A stretch of DNA of 64,000 nt, taken from positions 53,898 through 117,897 of the forward strand of contig NZ_FOOX01000018.1 in assembly GCF_900113335.1 (NCBI RefSeq), written 5' to 3'. Positions 24,851 through 33,532 of the stretch are shown here, one piece after another (within the stretch, counting starts at the first letter, position 1; each line of letters begins with the position of its first letter). Position numbers and translations under genes: made by a program. Source of the DNA: Desulfotruncus arcticus DSM 17038. Its GTDB lineage: Bacteria; Bacillota; Desulfotomaculia; Desulfotomaculales; Desulfallaceae. Below the pieces are notes generated by a model that was not told the origin of the DNA, did not search any database, and saw only the letters and a list, made by a program, of their open reading frames with translations.

Positions 24851-27800
24851 AAATAGCAAACTTTTCCGTTGAACGACCCGTGGCCATCTCAATGCTCATA
24901 CTTACGGTGGTATTCATTGGACTTTATGCACTGCCCAATCTGGGAGTCGCTCTTATGCCGGACATGAGTATACCGGTTATAACGATCAACACCAGTTACT
25001 CGGGAGCGGCACCGGCTGAGGTTGAAAAGGTCATTACCAAGCCCATAGAATCAGCTGTAAGTTCGGTTAGCGGCATCAAAGAAATTAATTCAGAGTCTTC
25101 AACCGGCAACTCCATGATCATGGTGCAATTCGACTATGGGTCAGATCTTGACGATAAAATGAACGACTTGCGCAGCAAAATTGATTCAGTTAGAAGTTCT
25201 TTGCCGGATGATGCCAACAGTCCCACGTTATCTAAAATTGATCTCAATTCCCAAGCCATTATGACTTACAGTCTGACCGGAGCAAGTCTTGCCAAGATGA
25301 AAGAAATTGCCGAAGATACTATTCAACCGGCTCTGGAGCGGATTGAGGGTGTCAGTTCTGTTAGCATTAGAGGCGGCAAAGAGCGGGAGATCCAGGTTAG
25401 GCTCGACCAAGCTAAAATGGATGCCTATGGCCTAACCATTCAACAGGTGTCACAGGCACTCTCCGGTGATGATATTACCGGCACAGCGGGACAATTGGTC
25501 AGAGGCTCCAGCGAAATCAGCATCAGGGTTATGAATGAATTCGACAACCTTGATGTCATCAAGGATGTACAAATCAGTGTCCCCGGCTCATCTGGAAACC
25601 ACATTCCGCTGTCAGATATCGCAGAAGTTAGTGATTCTTTTAAAAAAGATAGCTCTCTCACTTATGTCAATGGGGAGCCGTCTTTAACTCTGAGTGTACG
25701 GAAAGCTTCAGACGGCAACACAGTGCAGGTTGCTAAAAAAGTTTATCAAGAAGTGGCCGGTTTGAACAAAACGCTAACTGATGGTGTTAAAATGAACATC
25801 GTCAGCGACACATCTACCACCATCACAGATGCCGTTAAAAGTGTTGAGGAACATGGACTCCTTGGTGGATTACTTGCGGTAATCATATTGTTTCTGTTCA
25901 TGCGTAGTGCCAGAAGTACCGCGGTAGTAGCAATCACTCTGCCTATCGCCTTGATCGGTACATTTTCCGCCATGTATTTTGCTGATATAACAATTAACAT
26001 GCTGTCCCTTGGTGGATTGATGCTTGGCCTTGGATCCCTGGTTGACTTTGCCATTGTAGTGTTGGAAAGCATTTACAGAAAAAGGCAGGAAGGCCTTGAC
26101 GTGATCAACGCGGCCAAAGTGGGAACAGCTGAGGTGGGAACTGCCGTAATGGCTTCGGCGGCCTCCCAGATTGTCGTTTTTATGCCCATAGTTTTCGTCA
26201 GCGGCATCGCCAGTATGATCTTCAAACCGCTGGCATTGACCGTAAGCTTTTCCCATGCCTGCGCTCTTTTTGCCGCCCTGACGCTGGTGCCGATGATGTC
26301 CTCCAGAATGTTAAAAAATGTACCGGCACCGGAAGAATTTGTGTATAAAAAGGGAGACAAGAACCCGGTTACCCTTTTCGGTTACGGGCTGCAAAAGATT
26401 ATTTCAGGCTACAAACGTCTTCTTAGCTGGGCTTTACAGCATCGTAAAACTGTGGTGGCAGCCACTGTACTTTTATTCATTACCAGTCTGGGCTGTATCC
26501 CGTTGATTGGCATGGAGTTTATGTCCAGTATGGATGAACGGGGAGTAAACATTACTATTGAAATGCCAACAGGCACCATGCTTGAGGTAACTCAGAAAAA
26601 GGCTGAGGAAATTGACAATCTAGCCAAAAAAGCAATCGGTGACGGGATTGATACCGATAATATAACAGTGGGCGGCGGCAACAACCCCTTTGCAGGCACT
26701 TCCGAAGCCAATAATGCAACCATTCAGTACAAGCTTAAATCCACAGATGAATATAAAGTAACATCCAATGGAGCAGCAGAAAAAATCCGTCAAGCCATAA
26801 CCGATGTTGTTGGCGCCACTATTACGGTGGAAGTGGAAGAAAGTGCCATGGGCATGTCCGGTAGTGCAGTTGATGTAATTATCCGTGGCAGCGACCTGGA
26901 TATTCTTACTGAGTTGGGTAACAATGCGGTAGAGATCATTAAAGGAGTGTCCGGAACCAGGAACGTGTCAAGTTCATTGTCCAGTAATATTCAAATGCAA
27001 ATAGTGGTTGACCGCGAAAGAGCGGCACAGTACGGTATCTCCGTCAGTCAGATTCTTTCAGCAATCAAAACTGCTTTCGGTGGCCTGACAGTAGGCAGCC
27101 TGCATACCGGTGATAACACCGTCGACATAAGTTTGCGATACTCCAAAGATTATGCCAACACCGAGAGTACCCTTTCAAACATGGTGATTGTTTCCTCTTC
27201 CGGAGCAAAAGTGCCATTGAGAGACGTGGCTAATATAGCCATTAAAAATTCTCCCAAGGAGATAAGCCGTTCCAACCAAAACCGTGAAGTTGCAATCACC
27301 GCCGATGTTTCCGGTGTAGCTCCCGGCAGTGTTAACTCCGAAATTCAGCAGAAACTGGCACAATTGACACTTCCCCAGGGCTATACCATTGACTACAGTG
27401 GAGATCAACAAAATATGAATGAATCTTTCAGTGCCTTGGGTACGGCCCTGATACTGGCGATTGTCCTGGTCTTTATGGTGATGGCGGCGCAGTTTGAATC
27501 TTTGTTCCAACCTTTTATCATCATGTTTTCCTTACCACCCACCTTTATCGGAGTTGTAATCGGGTTGGGACTTACCGGAACACGCTTAAATGTGATGAGT
27601 TTGATCGGGGCCATTATGTTAATTGGTATTGTTCTTAACAATGCCATTGTGTTGGTTGACTATATAAATACCCTGCGCAAACGTGGAATCGAACGCAATG
27701 ATGCTGTCATACAGGCCGGGCCGATCCGTCTGCGGCCGATTCTGATGACGACCTTATGTACAGTTTTGGCTTTAATGCCCATGGCTCTTGGCGGCGGTAC

Positions 27801-27981
27801 CGGTAATGAATTAATGAAACCAATGGCCATAGTTATTGCCTTTGGCTTAACTTTTTCAACTCTTATCACCTTGATACTGGTACCCGTAGTGTATACAATT
27901 TTTGATGACCTGTATGGGCGAATAATTAAACGTTTTTCAAACAGTCCATTGTTCCGGCAAAAACATAATATTCAAAACTAG
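24847..27981 (+). CDS. RND efflux transporter permease (HAE type), second system
   Basis: A 1044-residue permease starting at GTG that overlaps the adaptor stop (GTGA). It has two halves with twelve predicted membrane helices. In TM4 the motif is LGSLVDFAIVVLESIYR: the first relay Asp is kept and the second is Phe. In TM10 GIVLNNAIVLVDYI has Asn where AcrB has Lys, common among Gram-positive-type members. Its N-terminus (FSVERPVAISMLILTVVFIGL) and PDMSIPVITI are typical. It should pump a hydrophobic compound or lipid outward. No TolC-like channel gene is nearby. Confidence 0.9.
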   Translation: MKIANFSVERPVAISMLILTVVFIGLYALPNLGVALMPDMSIPVITINTSYSGAAPAEVEKVITKPIESAVSSVSGIKEINSESSTGNSMIMVQFDYGSDLDDKMNDLRSKIDSVRSSLPDDANSPTLSKIDLNSQAIMTYSLTGASLAKMKEIAEDTIQPALERIEGVSSVSIRGGKEREIQVRLDQAKMDAYGLTIQQVSQALSGDDITGTAGQLVRGSSEISIRVMNEFDNLDVIKDVQISVPGSSGNHIPLSDIAEVSDSFKKDSSLTYVNGEPSLTLSVRKASDGNTVQVAKKVYQEVAGLNKTLTDGVKMNIVSDTSTTITDAVKSVEEHGLLGGLLAVIILFLFMRSARSTAVVAITLPIALIGTFSAMYFADITINMLSLGGLMLGLGSLVDFAIVVLESIYRKRQEGLDVINAAKVGTAEVGTAVMASAASQIVVFMPIVFVSGIASMIFKPLALTVSFSHACALFAALTLVPMMSSRMLKNVPAPEEFVYKKGDKNPVTLFGYGLQKIISGYKRLLSWALQHRKTVVAATVLLFITSLGCIPLIGMEFMSSMDERGVNITIEMPTGTMLEVTQKKAEEIDNLAKKAIGDGIDTDNITVGGGNNPFAGTSEANNATIQYKLKSTDEYKVTSNGAAEKIRQAITDVVGATITVEVEESAMGMSGSAVDVIIRGSDLDILTELGNNAVEIIKGVSGTRNVSSSLSSNIQMQIVVDRERAAQYGISVSQILSAIKTAFGGLTVGSLHTGDNTVDISLRYSKDYANTESTLSNMVIVSSSGAKVPLRDVANIAIKNSPKEISRSNQNREVAITADVSGVAPGSVNSEIQQKLAQLTLPQGYTIDYSGDQQNMNESFSALGTALILAIVLVFMVMAAQFESLFQPFIIMFSLPPTFIGVVIGLGLTGTRLNVMSLIGAIMLIGIVLNNAIVLVDYINTLRKRGIERNDAVIQAGPIRLRPILMTTLCTVLALMPMALGGGTGNELMKPMAIVIAFGLTFSTLITLILVPVVYTIFDDLYGRIIKRFSNSPLFRQKHNIQN

Positions 27982-28100
27982 CCGGGATTGTCGATCAAGA
28001 AAGTAAGCACCTGATAACCATTATTTCTGGATTTATTAACCGTAAAATGTTACTATTTTAAGTAATTAGTTTTCAAGTATCGAACGCAAGGGAGTTTGAA

Positions 28101-28895
28101 ATGAACAGCAAAAAGCCTAACCAAGAACGGGAGTACGGGTACCTGGGAATTGCAACCCCCAAAACTGTAGTTACACAAAAAAGAGGTCAGTATGTAACCG
28201 GATATTCAGTGGGGATTCTGTATCTGGACGGATGCTGGTATCCTGTTTTGCCAGGAAATGTTGCCAATCTATGTACTTATGACTTTCCCGTTAGATTAAA
28301 GGTAGTTCCTGATTGTAATACATCAAGGCTGCTTTCAGGCGATTTCACATTGTTGGATAGCGTAATCAAAGCAGCACAGGAATTGGAAGCGGAAGGTGCC
28401 CGCGCGATATCCGCAGCATGCGGGTTCTTTGGCAATTTCCAAAATAAAGTAGCAGCAGCTGTTGATATTCCCGTGTACCTTTCCAGCGTTGTGCAAATAC
28501 CCTGGATCAAAACGGGTTTAAAGCCTAATCAAAAAATTGGTATGCTGACAGCCTACGCCAAAGGAATCACGCCAAACTTATTTGCAAGCTGTGGTGTGCA
28601 TGATCCAGGTATTTGTATCGTAAAAGATTTAAGTGGGTTGCCCGAGTTTTCAGCTATTATTGAGGACAGAGGAACGTTTGATAATGAGAAGCTTAGAAAA
28701 GAAGTAGTTGATGCAGCTGTTGCTATGGTAAATGATCATCCGGATATTGGAGCAATCCTATTAGAATGCAGTGATTTACCGCCATATGCATCCGATATCC
28801 AAAGAGCGGTCAAGCTCCCAGTATTTGACTTTATCACCTTGATCAGATGGATCCATTTTGCCACCAGTCAAAAACCATATTATGGGTTTATCTAA
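28101..28895 (+). CDS. aspartate/glutamate racemase-family protein
   Basis: A 264-residue protein with the two-Cys layout of the Asp/Glu racemase superfamily: AISAACGFFGNFQ (Cys near 113) and ILLECSDLPPYA (Cys near 220), with KIGMLTAYAKGITPNLF between them. Members isomerise amino acids or act as decarboxylases or maleate isomerases. The ECSDLPPY motif fits the hydantoin/Asp racemase branch. AAGGGAG lies 7 bases before the ATG. It appears monocistronic and converges with the methyltransferase gene. The substrate is unassigned. Confidence 0.75.
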   Translation: MNSKKPNQEREYGYLGIATPKTVVTQKRGQYVTGYSVGILYLDGCWYPVLPGNVANLCTYDFPVRLKVVPDCNTSRLLSGDFTLLDSVIKAAQELEAEGARAISAACGFFGNFQNKVAAAVDIPVYLSSVVQIPWIKTGLKPNQKIGMLTAYAKGITPNLFASCGVHDPGICIVKDLSGLPEFSAIIEDRGTFDNEKLRKEVVDAAVAMVNDHPDIGAILLECSDLPPYASDIQRAVKLPVFDFITLIRWIHFATSQKPYYGFI

Positions 28896-28965
28896 GAGGT
28901 TGTCTCTCATTTTCCGATATATCTCAGATAGTGGAAGCCGGAACCCATGCGGAACCTATAAATAA

Positions 28966-28996
28966 GGGAGGATACTCTATGATTTCGTATCCTCCC
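28966..28996. terminator. hairpin between convergent genes
   Basis: GGGAGGATAC (28966-28975) pairs perfectly with GTATCCTCCC (28987-28996). T runs are poor on both strands, so termination is only probable. Confidence 0.5.
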
Positions 28997-29007
28997 GGGT
29001 TGTGGTT

Positions 29008-29754
29008 TCAAAGTGAAGCTACGATTAGAAAATCCATTCCAGCGTGGTGGCCATGTTTAAGATAGCCTAAAAATCCGCTCCACCTGGGGATGTTCAGAGG
29101 CTCCACTCTGACCGCGAAGCCCAGCTTTTTCAGTATTTCCACATCGGTTTCCGGCCGTTTTACCTGTTTCATGGGCAGAAGCCTGTCCAATTTCTGATTA
29201 CCCACCCAAGGGTTGTTGAACTCCGTGAGCAGTATGAGAATACGGCTGAAAAACCGCCAGATCCTTCTAACCGTTGGCACATCCCTGCCCCAGTTGCCGT
29301 CTATTATTATCAACCTGCCGCCGGGTTTCTTCAATACCCTTTTCCATTCTCTAAAGGCCTTCTCCGGATCGGTAAGGGACCACACCACATGCCTGTTGAT
29401 CACAATGTCGAAGGTTTGTTTCCTGAAAGGCAGGTTTTCCGCATCGCCTATAACAAATTCCGCGGGCAGATTATTGCTTTTAAATTTGTCCCTGGCCTTC
29501 TGCACCATTTCCTCAGCCAGGTCTACCCCTGTAACCTTGTGTCCCATTTCCGCCAGTAACAGGGACAAAACACCGGTGCCTGAACCCACATCCAGTACAC
29601 TGGTTCCAGACGGCCCCATGATTCCGGTAAAAAGGGATATCCAAGCAGCTTTTTCACTCTGGGAGTGAATGCCGTGGCCCGGAGAACTGTCAAAGGACTC
29701 CGCCCTGTTGTTCCACCTGAGTCTGATCGCTTCTTTTAATTCCGCCTGTTTCAT
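29008..29754 (-). CDS. class I SAM-dependent methyltransferase
   Basis: A 248-residue methyltransferase. Motif I VLDVGSGTGVLSLLLAEMG (about 54-72), acidic loop VTGVDLAEEM (about 76), GDAENLPF and the DIVINRHVVWSLTDPEKAF segment match the Methyltransf_11 group. The gene lies 12 bp after the last ABC-transporter gene with its own GAGGAGG, so it belongs to that operon. The substrate is unknown. Being tied to a nickel/peptide-type importer, it may modify a chelator or the imported compound (inference). Confidence 0.8.
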   Translation of the reverse strand: MKQAELKEAIRLRWNNRAESFDSSPGHGIHSQSEKAAWISLFTGIMGPSGTSVLDVGSGTGVLSLLLAEMGHKVTGVDLAEEMVQKARDKFKSNNLPAEFVIGDAENLPFRKQTFDIVINRHVVWSLTDPEKAFREWKRVLKKPGGRLIIIDGNWGRDVPTVRRIWRFFSRILILLTEFNNPWVGNQKLDRLLPMKQVKRPETDVEILKKLGFAVRVEPLNIPRWSGFLGYLKHGHHAGMDFLIVASL

Positions 29755-29766
29755 GGTTAGTCCTCC

Positions 29767-30759
29767 TCAAATAACGGCAATTTTAGGAGCTGCACTAAAA
29801 GGTTCCGCATGATGGCAGGCCACTTTATGCCCCTTAGTAATGAATACAAAATCTGGTTTCACCTGTTCGCATAAAGAATTTTTCATTTTACAACGGTGGT
29901 AGAACAGGCAACCCCGACGGTCCTTATATGTATGCTCCAGTTCGGTTCCGTTAAAACGCCTCATTGTGCCCACTCTGTTTTTTCTGGCGTCGGGGTCTGG
30001 AATGAGCAGTGATTCCAGCAGCAGCCTGGTATAAGGATGGGCCGGCTGAGCCAGAACAAACTCTGTATCTCCTTCTTCTACAACTGTACCCCGGTACATA
30101 ACCGCAACTCGCTGACACATTTGACGGGCAACATAAAGATCATGGGTGATAAAAAGTATGGCCAGGTTTAATTTTTGCTGTAATTCTTTTAAAAGACAGA
30201 GTATCTGAGCCTGTACAGATACATCCAGGGAGGATGTGGGCTCGTCCGCCACAATAAGCTCCGTTTCCAGTGCCAGTGCCCGGGCCAGGGATATCCTCTG
30301 CAGTTGTCCCCCGCTCAATTCAAAGGGGTAGCGATTCAAATGCTCCGAATGAAGTCCGATAATGTTTAGCAATTCCTTTACCCGTCCGGTAATTTTACCC
30401 TCAGGCAACAGTTGATGCAGCCTGAATGGTTCGGCCAGACTGCGGGAAGTCTTCCAACGGGGGTCCAGGGAACCATCCGGCTCCTGGAAAATCATTTGCA
30501 CTTTGCTCCGGTGAATCTTGCGATCTGCCGCCCCCATCCCGGAAATATTCCGGCCATTCATTAAAACGCTGCCACTGCTGGGCAATGTCAGACCGGCCAC
30601 CAGCCTGCCCACGGTAGATTTACCGCTGCCGCTTTCCCCTATCAGCCCGTAACACTGGCCCTTGGTAATAGTAAAGGAGATATCCTCGACGGCAACGGTT
30701 TTATCCCACCGGAGGATGCCGCTGCGATATATTTTGGTAAGCCCTGCCGCTTCAAGCAT
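29767..30759 (-). CDS. nickel/dipeptide-type ABC transporter ATP-binding protein (NikE/DppF type)
   Basis: A 330-residue ATPase. Walker A GESGSGKS (about 41), signature LSGGQLQRISLARAL (about 150), Walker B ELIVADEPTSSLD (about 172). The C-terminal oligopeptide-transporter extension carries Cys residues (CLFYHRC, LC, ACHH) as in Opp/Dpp ATPases. It overlaps the partner ATPase gene by 8 bp. Together they power uptake by the two permeases encoded upstream in the operon. Confidence 0.88.
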   Translation of the reverse strand: MLEAAGLTKIYRSGILRWDKTVAVEDISFTITKGQCYGLIGESGSGKSTVGRLVAGLTLPSSGSVLMNGRNISGMGAADRKIHRSKVQMIFQEPDGSLDPRWKTSRSLAEPFRLHQLLPEGKITGRVKELLNIIGLHSEHLNRYPFELSGGQLQRISLARALALETELIVADEPTSSLDVSVQAQILCLLKELQQKLNLAILFITHDLYVARQMCQRVAVMYRGTVVEEGDTEFVLAQPAHPYTRLLLESLLIPDPDARKNRVGTMRRFNGTELEHTYKDRRGCLFYHRCKMKNSLCEQVKPDFVFITKGHKVACHHAEPFSAAPKIAVI

Positions 30760-31690
30760 AATGACACCTCACTTTATGAGTTCCGGTTACGTCTGATAGC
30801 GGCGGAATCTCCCGTTGGCAGAGGGAACCGGCCCCGGGGCAACGGGGATGGAAACCACAGCCTGAAGGGAGCTCCACCAGGGAAGGGCTTTGACCCTTGA
30901 TCGGCCTTAGGCCGTTTCCCGGATGCGCTGCTATAAACCCCCTGGTATAGGGGTGTGCCGGTTTTTTAAAAATATCCCTGACACCACCCAACTCCACTAT
31001 TCTGCCTGCGTACATCACGGCAACCCTGTCGGCCAGTTCAGACGCCACCCCAAGGTCGTGGGTAATCAGCAGCATTGAACCGTCGGAGCCGGTGTAGCCA
31101 GGCAGGGAACTTAATAAATCCATAATTTGTAACTGTACAGTAACGTCCAACCCCTTAGTTGGCTCATCGGCAATCAACAGTGAAGGCCGGCAGGCCAAGC
31201 CCAGGGCAATCATGACCCTCTGGCGCATACCCCCACTGAACTGGTGGGGGTAATGCCGGACTCGTTCAGGTGGCAGGCCCACCAGTCCCAGCATGTTTTC
31301 CGCCTCCTTCCAGGCAGCCTTTCCGCTAATCTTGCGGTGTTCCCTTACTGCTTCTGCTATCTGCTCCCCAACGGTAATGGTAGGGTTTAACGAGCTCAAG
31401 GGGTTCTGCATGATCATAGCTATTTCCCGCCCCCTGAGCTCCCGCAGTTCTCCTGCGGAGAGAGTCAGGAGATTTTTTTGCCGGTAAAGTATTTTACCTT
31501 CCATCAAGATATTGGGAGGCAGCAGGCCCATAATCGCCAAACCCAAAACCGTCTTGCCGGAGCCTGTTTCGCCCAGCAGGGTCAAGGTTTCCCCCGGAGC
31601 AACAGACAGATCAACCCCGTCCACCGCTTTAACCATTCCGTCACGGGAATCAAAATATACTTTAAGGCCGATGACTTTAAGCAAATCCAT
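30752..31690 (-). CDS. nickel/dipeptide-type ABC transporter ATP-binding protein (NikD/DppD type)
   Basis: A 312-residue ATPase. Walker A GETGSGKT (about 37), Q-loop MIMQNPLSSLNP, signature FSGGMRQRVMIALGLA (about 153) and Walker B LLIADEPTKGLD (about 176). The C-terminal GCGFHPRCPGAGSLC and KVRCHYA Cys cluster is typical of the family. It lies 15 bp after the DppC-type gene and overlaps the second ATPase. Confidence 0.88.
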   Translation of the reverse strand: MDLLKVIGLKVYFDSRDGMVKAVDGVDLSVAPGETLTLLGETGSGKTVLGLAIMGLLPPNILMEGKILYRQKNLLTLSAGELRELRGREIAMIMQNPLSSLNPTITVGEQIAEAVREHRKISGKAAWKEAENMLGLVGLPPERVRHYPHQFSGGMRQRVMIALGLACRPSLLIADEPTKGLDVTVQLQIMDLLSSLPGYTGSDGSMLLITHDLGVASELADRVAVMYAGRIVELGGVRDIFKKPAHPYTRGFIAAHPGNGLRPIKGQSPSLVELPSGCGFHPRCPGAGSLCQREIPPLSDVTGTHKVRCHYA

Positions 31691-31705
31691 AAGGCCTACC
31701 CCCCA

Positions 31706-32548
31706 TTATGTTTTGATAATGTCCCTGGCCCTGGGGTCCAACAGGTCTCTGAGGCCGTCGCCCAGTATGTTGAAAGCGAATACTGTCACCGTAACGGACA
31801 CACCGGGGAAGAAAATTACATGGGGGTGGGTAAATATAAATTGTTTGCCCTCGTTCAGCATGGTTCCCCATTCCGGGGTGGGGGGCTGTACCCCCAGCCC
31901 CAGAAAACTCAATGAGGCGATGGCAAGTATGGCATGCCCCACGTGCATCGCGGCCAAAATAATCAGAGAAGGCACAATGTTGGGAATGACATGGTACACA
32001 ATAATGTACCAACCGCTCCCGCCCAGGCCCCTGGCGGCATCGATAAAGCACTGCTCTTTTAAGGACAGCACCAGCCCCCGGGCTATCCTGGCGTAACCCA
32101 CCCAACCCAGAGCCACCAGGGCGATGAACAGGTTATGCATTGACGGGCCCAACACCCCCACTATACAGAGGGCCAGAATAATACCGGGAAAAGCCATCAA
32201 TAAGTCCACCGTCCGCATAATAAATTCGTCAACCATGCCCCCAAGATAGCCTGCCGTAGAACCTATGAGCAGTCCCAAAACCATATTCGCCGCCACTACA
32301 GCCAGAGAAAGGCTTAAGGAAAATCTGGCCCCATAAATTATCCTACTGAGAATGTCCCTACCGTAACCATCAGTTCCCATTAAATTGTCTTGACACGGCC
32401 CGTGCAGCCTCTCATCCACCTGTACCTGGGTGGGATCGAAGGGAGAAAGAAGGGGGGCGGCCAGAGCCACCACAGTTATTAATAAAACCATGGCGCCTCC
32501 CGCCCAAAGCAGCTTGTTTTGTCTGTAATGTTTAAACCAACCGGCCAA
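31706..32548 (-). CDS. ABC transporter permease (NikC/DppC type)
   Basis: About 280 residues from a TTG at 32546-32548, in frame and one base after the upstream stop; a longer frame to 32653 would overlap the DppB gene by about 100 bp and looks unlike the family. The N-terminal helix begins at KLLWAGGAMVLLITVVAL. The cytoplasmic coupling loop EQCFIDAARGLGGSGWYIIVYHVIPN matches the EAA motif. Six membrane helices are expected. It pairs with the DppB-type permease. Confidence 0.85.
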   Translation of the reverse strand: MAGWFKHYRQNKLLWAGGAMVLLITVVALAAPLLSPFDPTQVQVDERLHGPCQDNLMGTDGYGRDILSRIIYGARFSLSLSLAVVAANMVLGLLIGSTAGYLGGMVDEFIMRTVDLLMAFPGIILALCIVGVLGPSMHNLFIALVALGWVGYARIARGLVLSLKEQCFIDAARGLGGSGWYIIVYHVIPNIVPSLIILAAMHVGHAILAIASLSFLGLGVQPPTPEWGTMLNEGKQFIFTHPHVIFFPGVSVTVTVFAFNILGDGLRDLLDPRARDIIKT

Positions 32549-32549
32549 A

Positions 32550-33494
32550 TTACCGCCACCCTTTCTCGAACCTGACCCGGGGGTCCAGGAAGTAGTAGGC
32601 AATGTCCACCAACAAGTTAACCAGCACGAATACTGCCGCCACCAGGAAAACAAATCCCTGGATCACCGGATAGTCCCTGGCGTATATAGAATCCACCAGA
32701 AATTTTCCTATACCCGGCCAGGAAAATACCGTTTCCACCACCACCGCCCCGGCCATCAGATGCCCCAGTTGCGAGCCAAAGGCTGTCAGTACTGGTATTA
32801 AAGCGTTCTTCAGAGCATGCTTCCAGATGATCACCGGTTCCCGCAAACCCTTGGCCCTGGCCGTCTTAATATAGTCCAGGGGCAGCACCTCCAGCATGGC
32901 TGCCCTGGTCAACCGGGCCAGGGCAGCGGCGATACCGGTACCCAGGGTGACCACCGGTAATACGAAGTGTTTGACAGTGCCGCTGCCGAAACAGGGCAGC
33001 CAGCCCAGTATCAGGGAGAATAACACCATCAGCATGATTCCAAGCCAGAATTCCGGAATGGAAATGCCCAGCAGAGCCACTACCCTGGTAACGTGGTCAG
33101 GCAGGGAGTTCTGTCTGACCGCCGCCAGCACCCCCAGTGGCAGCGCCAGCAGCAGAGAAATAACCATCGCCGCCACAGCCAGCTGCGCTGTAGCCCCAAA
33201 CCTGCCGAAAAACTCCCGCAGCACCGGTTCGCCGGTTTTAAGGGAGGAGCCGAAATCTCCCCGGCTGATCATATACATCCATTGAATACATTGGCTGGAA
33301 TAGGCCTTGTTAAGTTCGTGATTTTCCATAAACAGGGCGATTTCCTCAAAGTTAGGATCATTTCCGGTACGCTGCCTCAATATGGCCTCCGCCGGATTGC
33401 CCGGAGCAAAGTAAAGTAGTGTAAAGGAAAGTAGCGAGGCTGTCAGCATCACCAGCAGGGCCACAAAAAACCGCCGTAGTATTAAGCTTTGCAA
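32550..33494 (-). CDS. ABC transporter permease (NikB/DppB type)
   Basis: A 314-residue permease with a TTG start after GGGGAGGGG. N-terminal signal-anchor (LILRRFFVALLVMLTASLLSF), the ARLTRAAMLEVLPLDYIKTARAKGL coupling loop and C-terminal helices match the family. It forms the channel with the DppC-type subunit. It lies 38 bp after the binding-protein gene. Confidence 0.88.
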   Translation of the reverse strand: MQSLILRRFFVALLVMLTASLLSFTLLYFAPGNPAEAILRQRTGNDPNFEEIALFMENHELNKAYSSQCIQWMYMISRGDFGSSLKTGEPVLREFFGRFGATAQLAVAAMVISLLLALPLGVLAAVRQNSLPDHVTRVVALLGISIPEFWLGIMLMVLFSLILGWLPCFGSGTVKHFVLPVVTLGTGIAAALARLTRAAMLEVLPLDYIKTARAKGLREPVIIWKHALKNALIPVLTAFGSQLGHLMAGAVVVETVFSWPGIGKFLVDSIYARDYPVIQGFVFLVAAVFVLVNLLVDIAYYFLDPRVRFEKGWR

Positions 33495-33532
33495 TTATCG
33501 CCCCTCCCCAAGCCTGACCGTCCAGGCCAAAG

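Noticed and set aside
31512..32096. 194-codon plus-strand frame opposite ABC transporter genes
   Set aside because: Covers two genes on the other strand; no domain.
32549..32653. Longer start for the DppC-type permease
   Set aside because: It would overlap the DppB gene by about 100 bp and add Trp/Cys-rich sequence unlike the family; the TTG at 32548 fits better.
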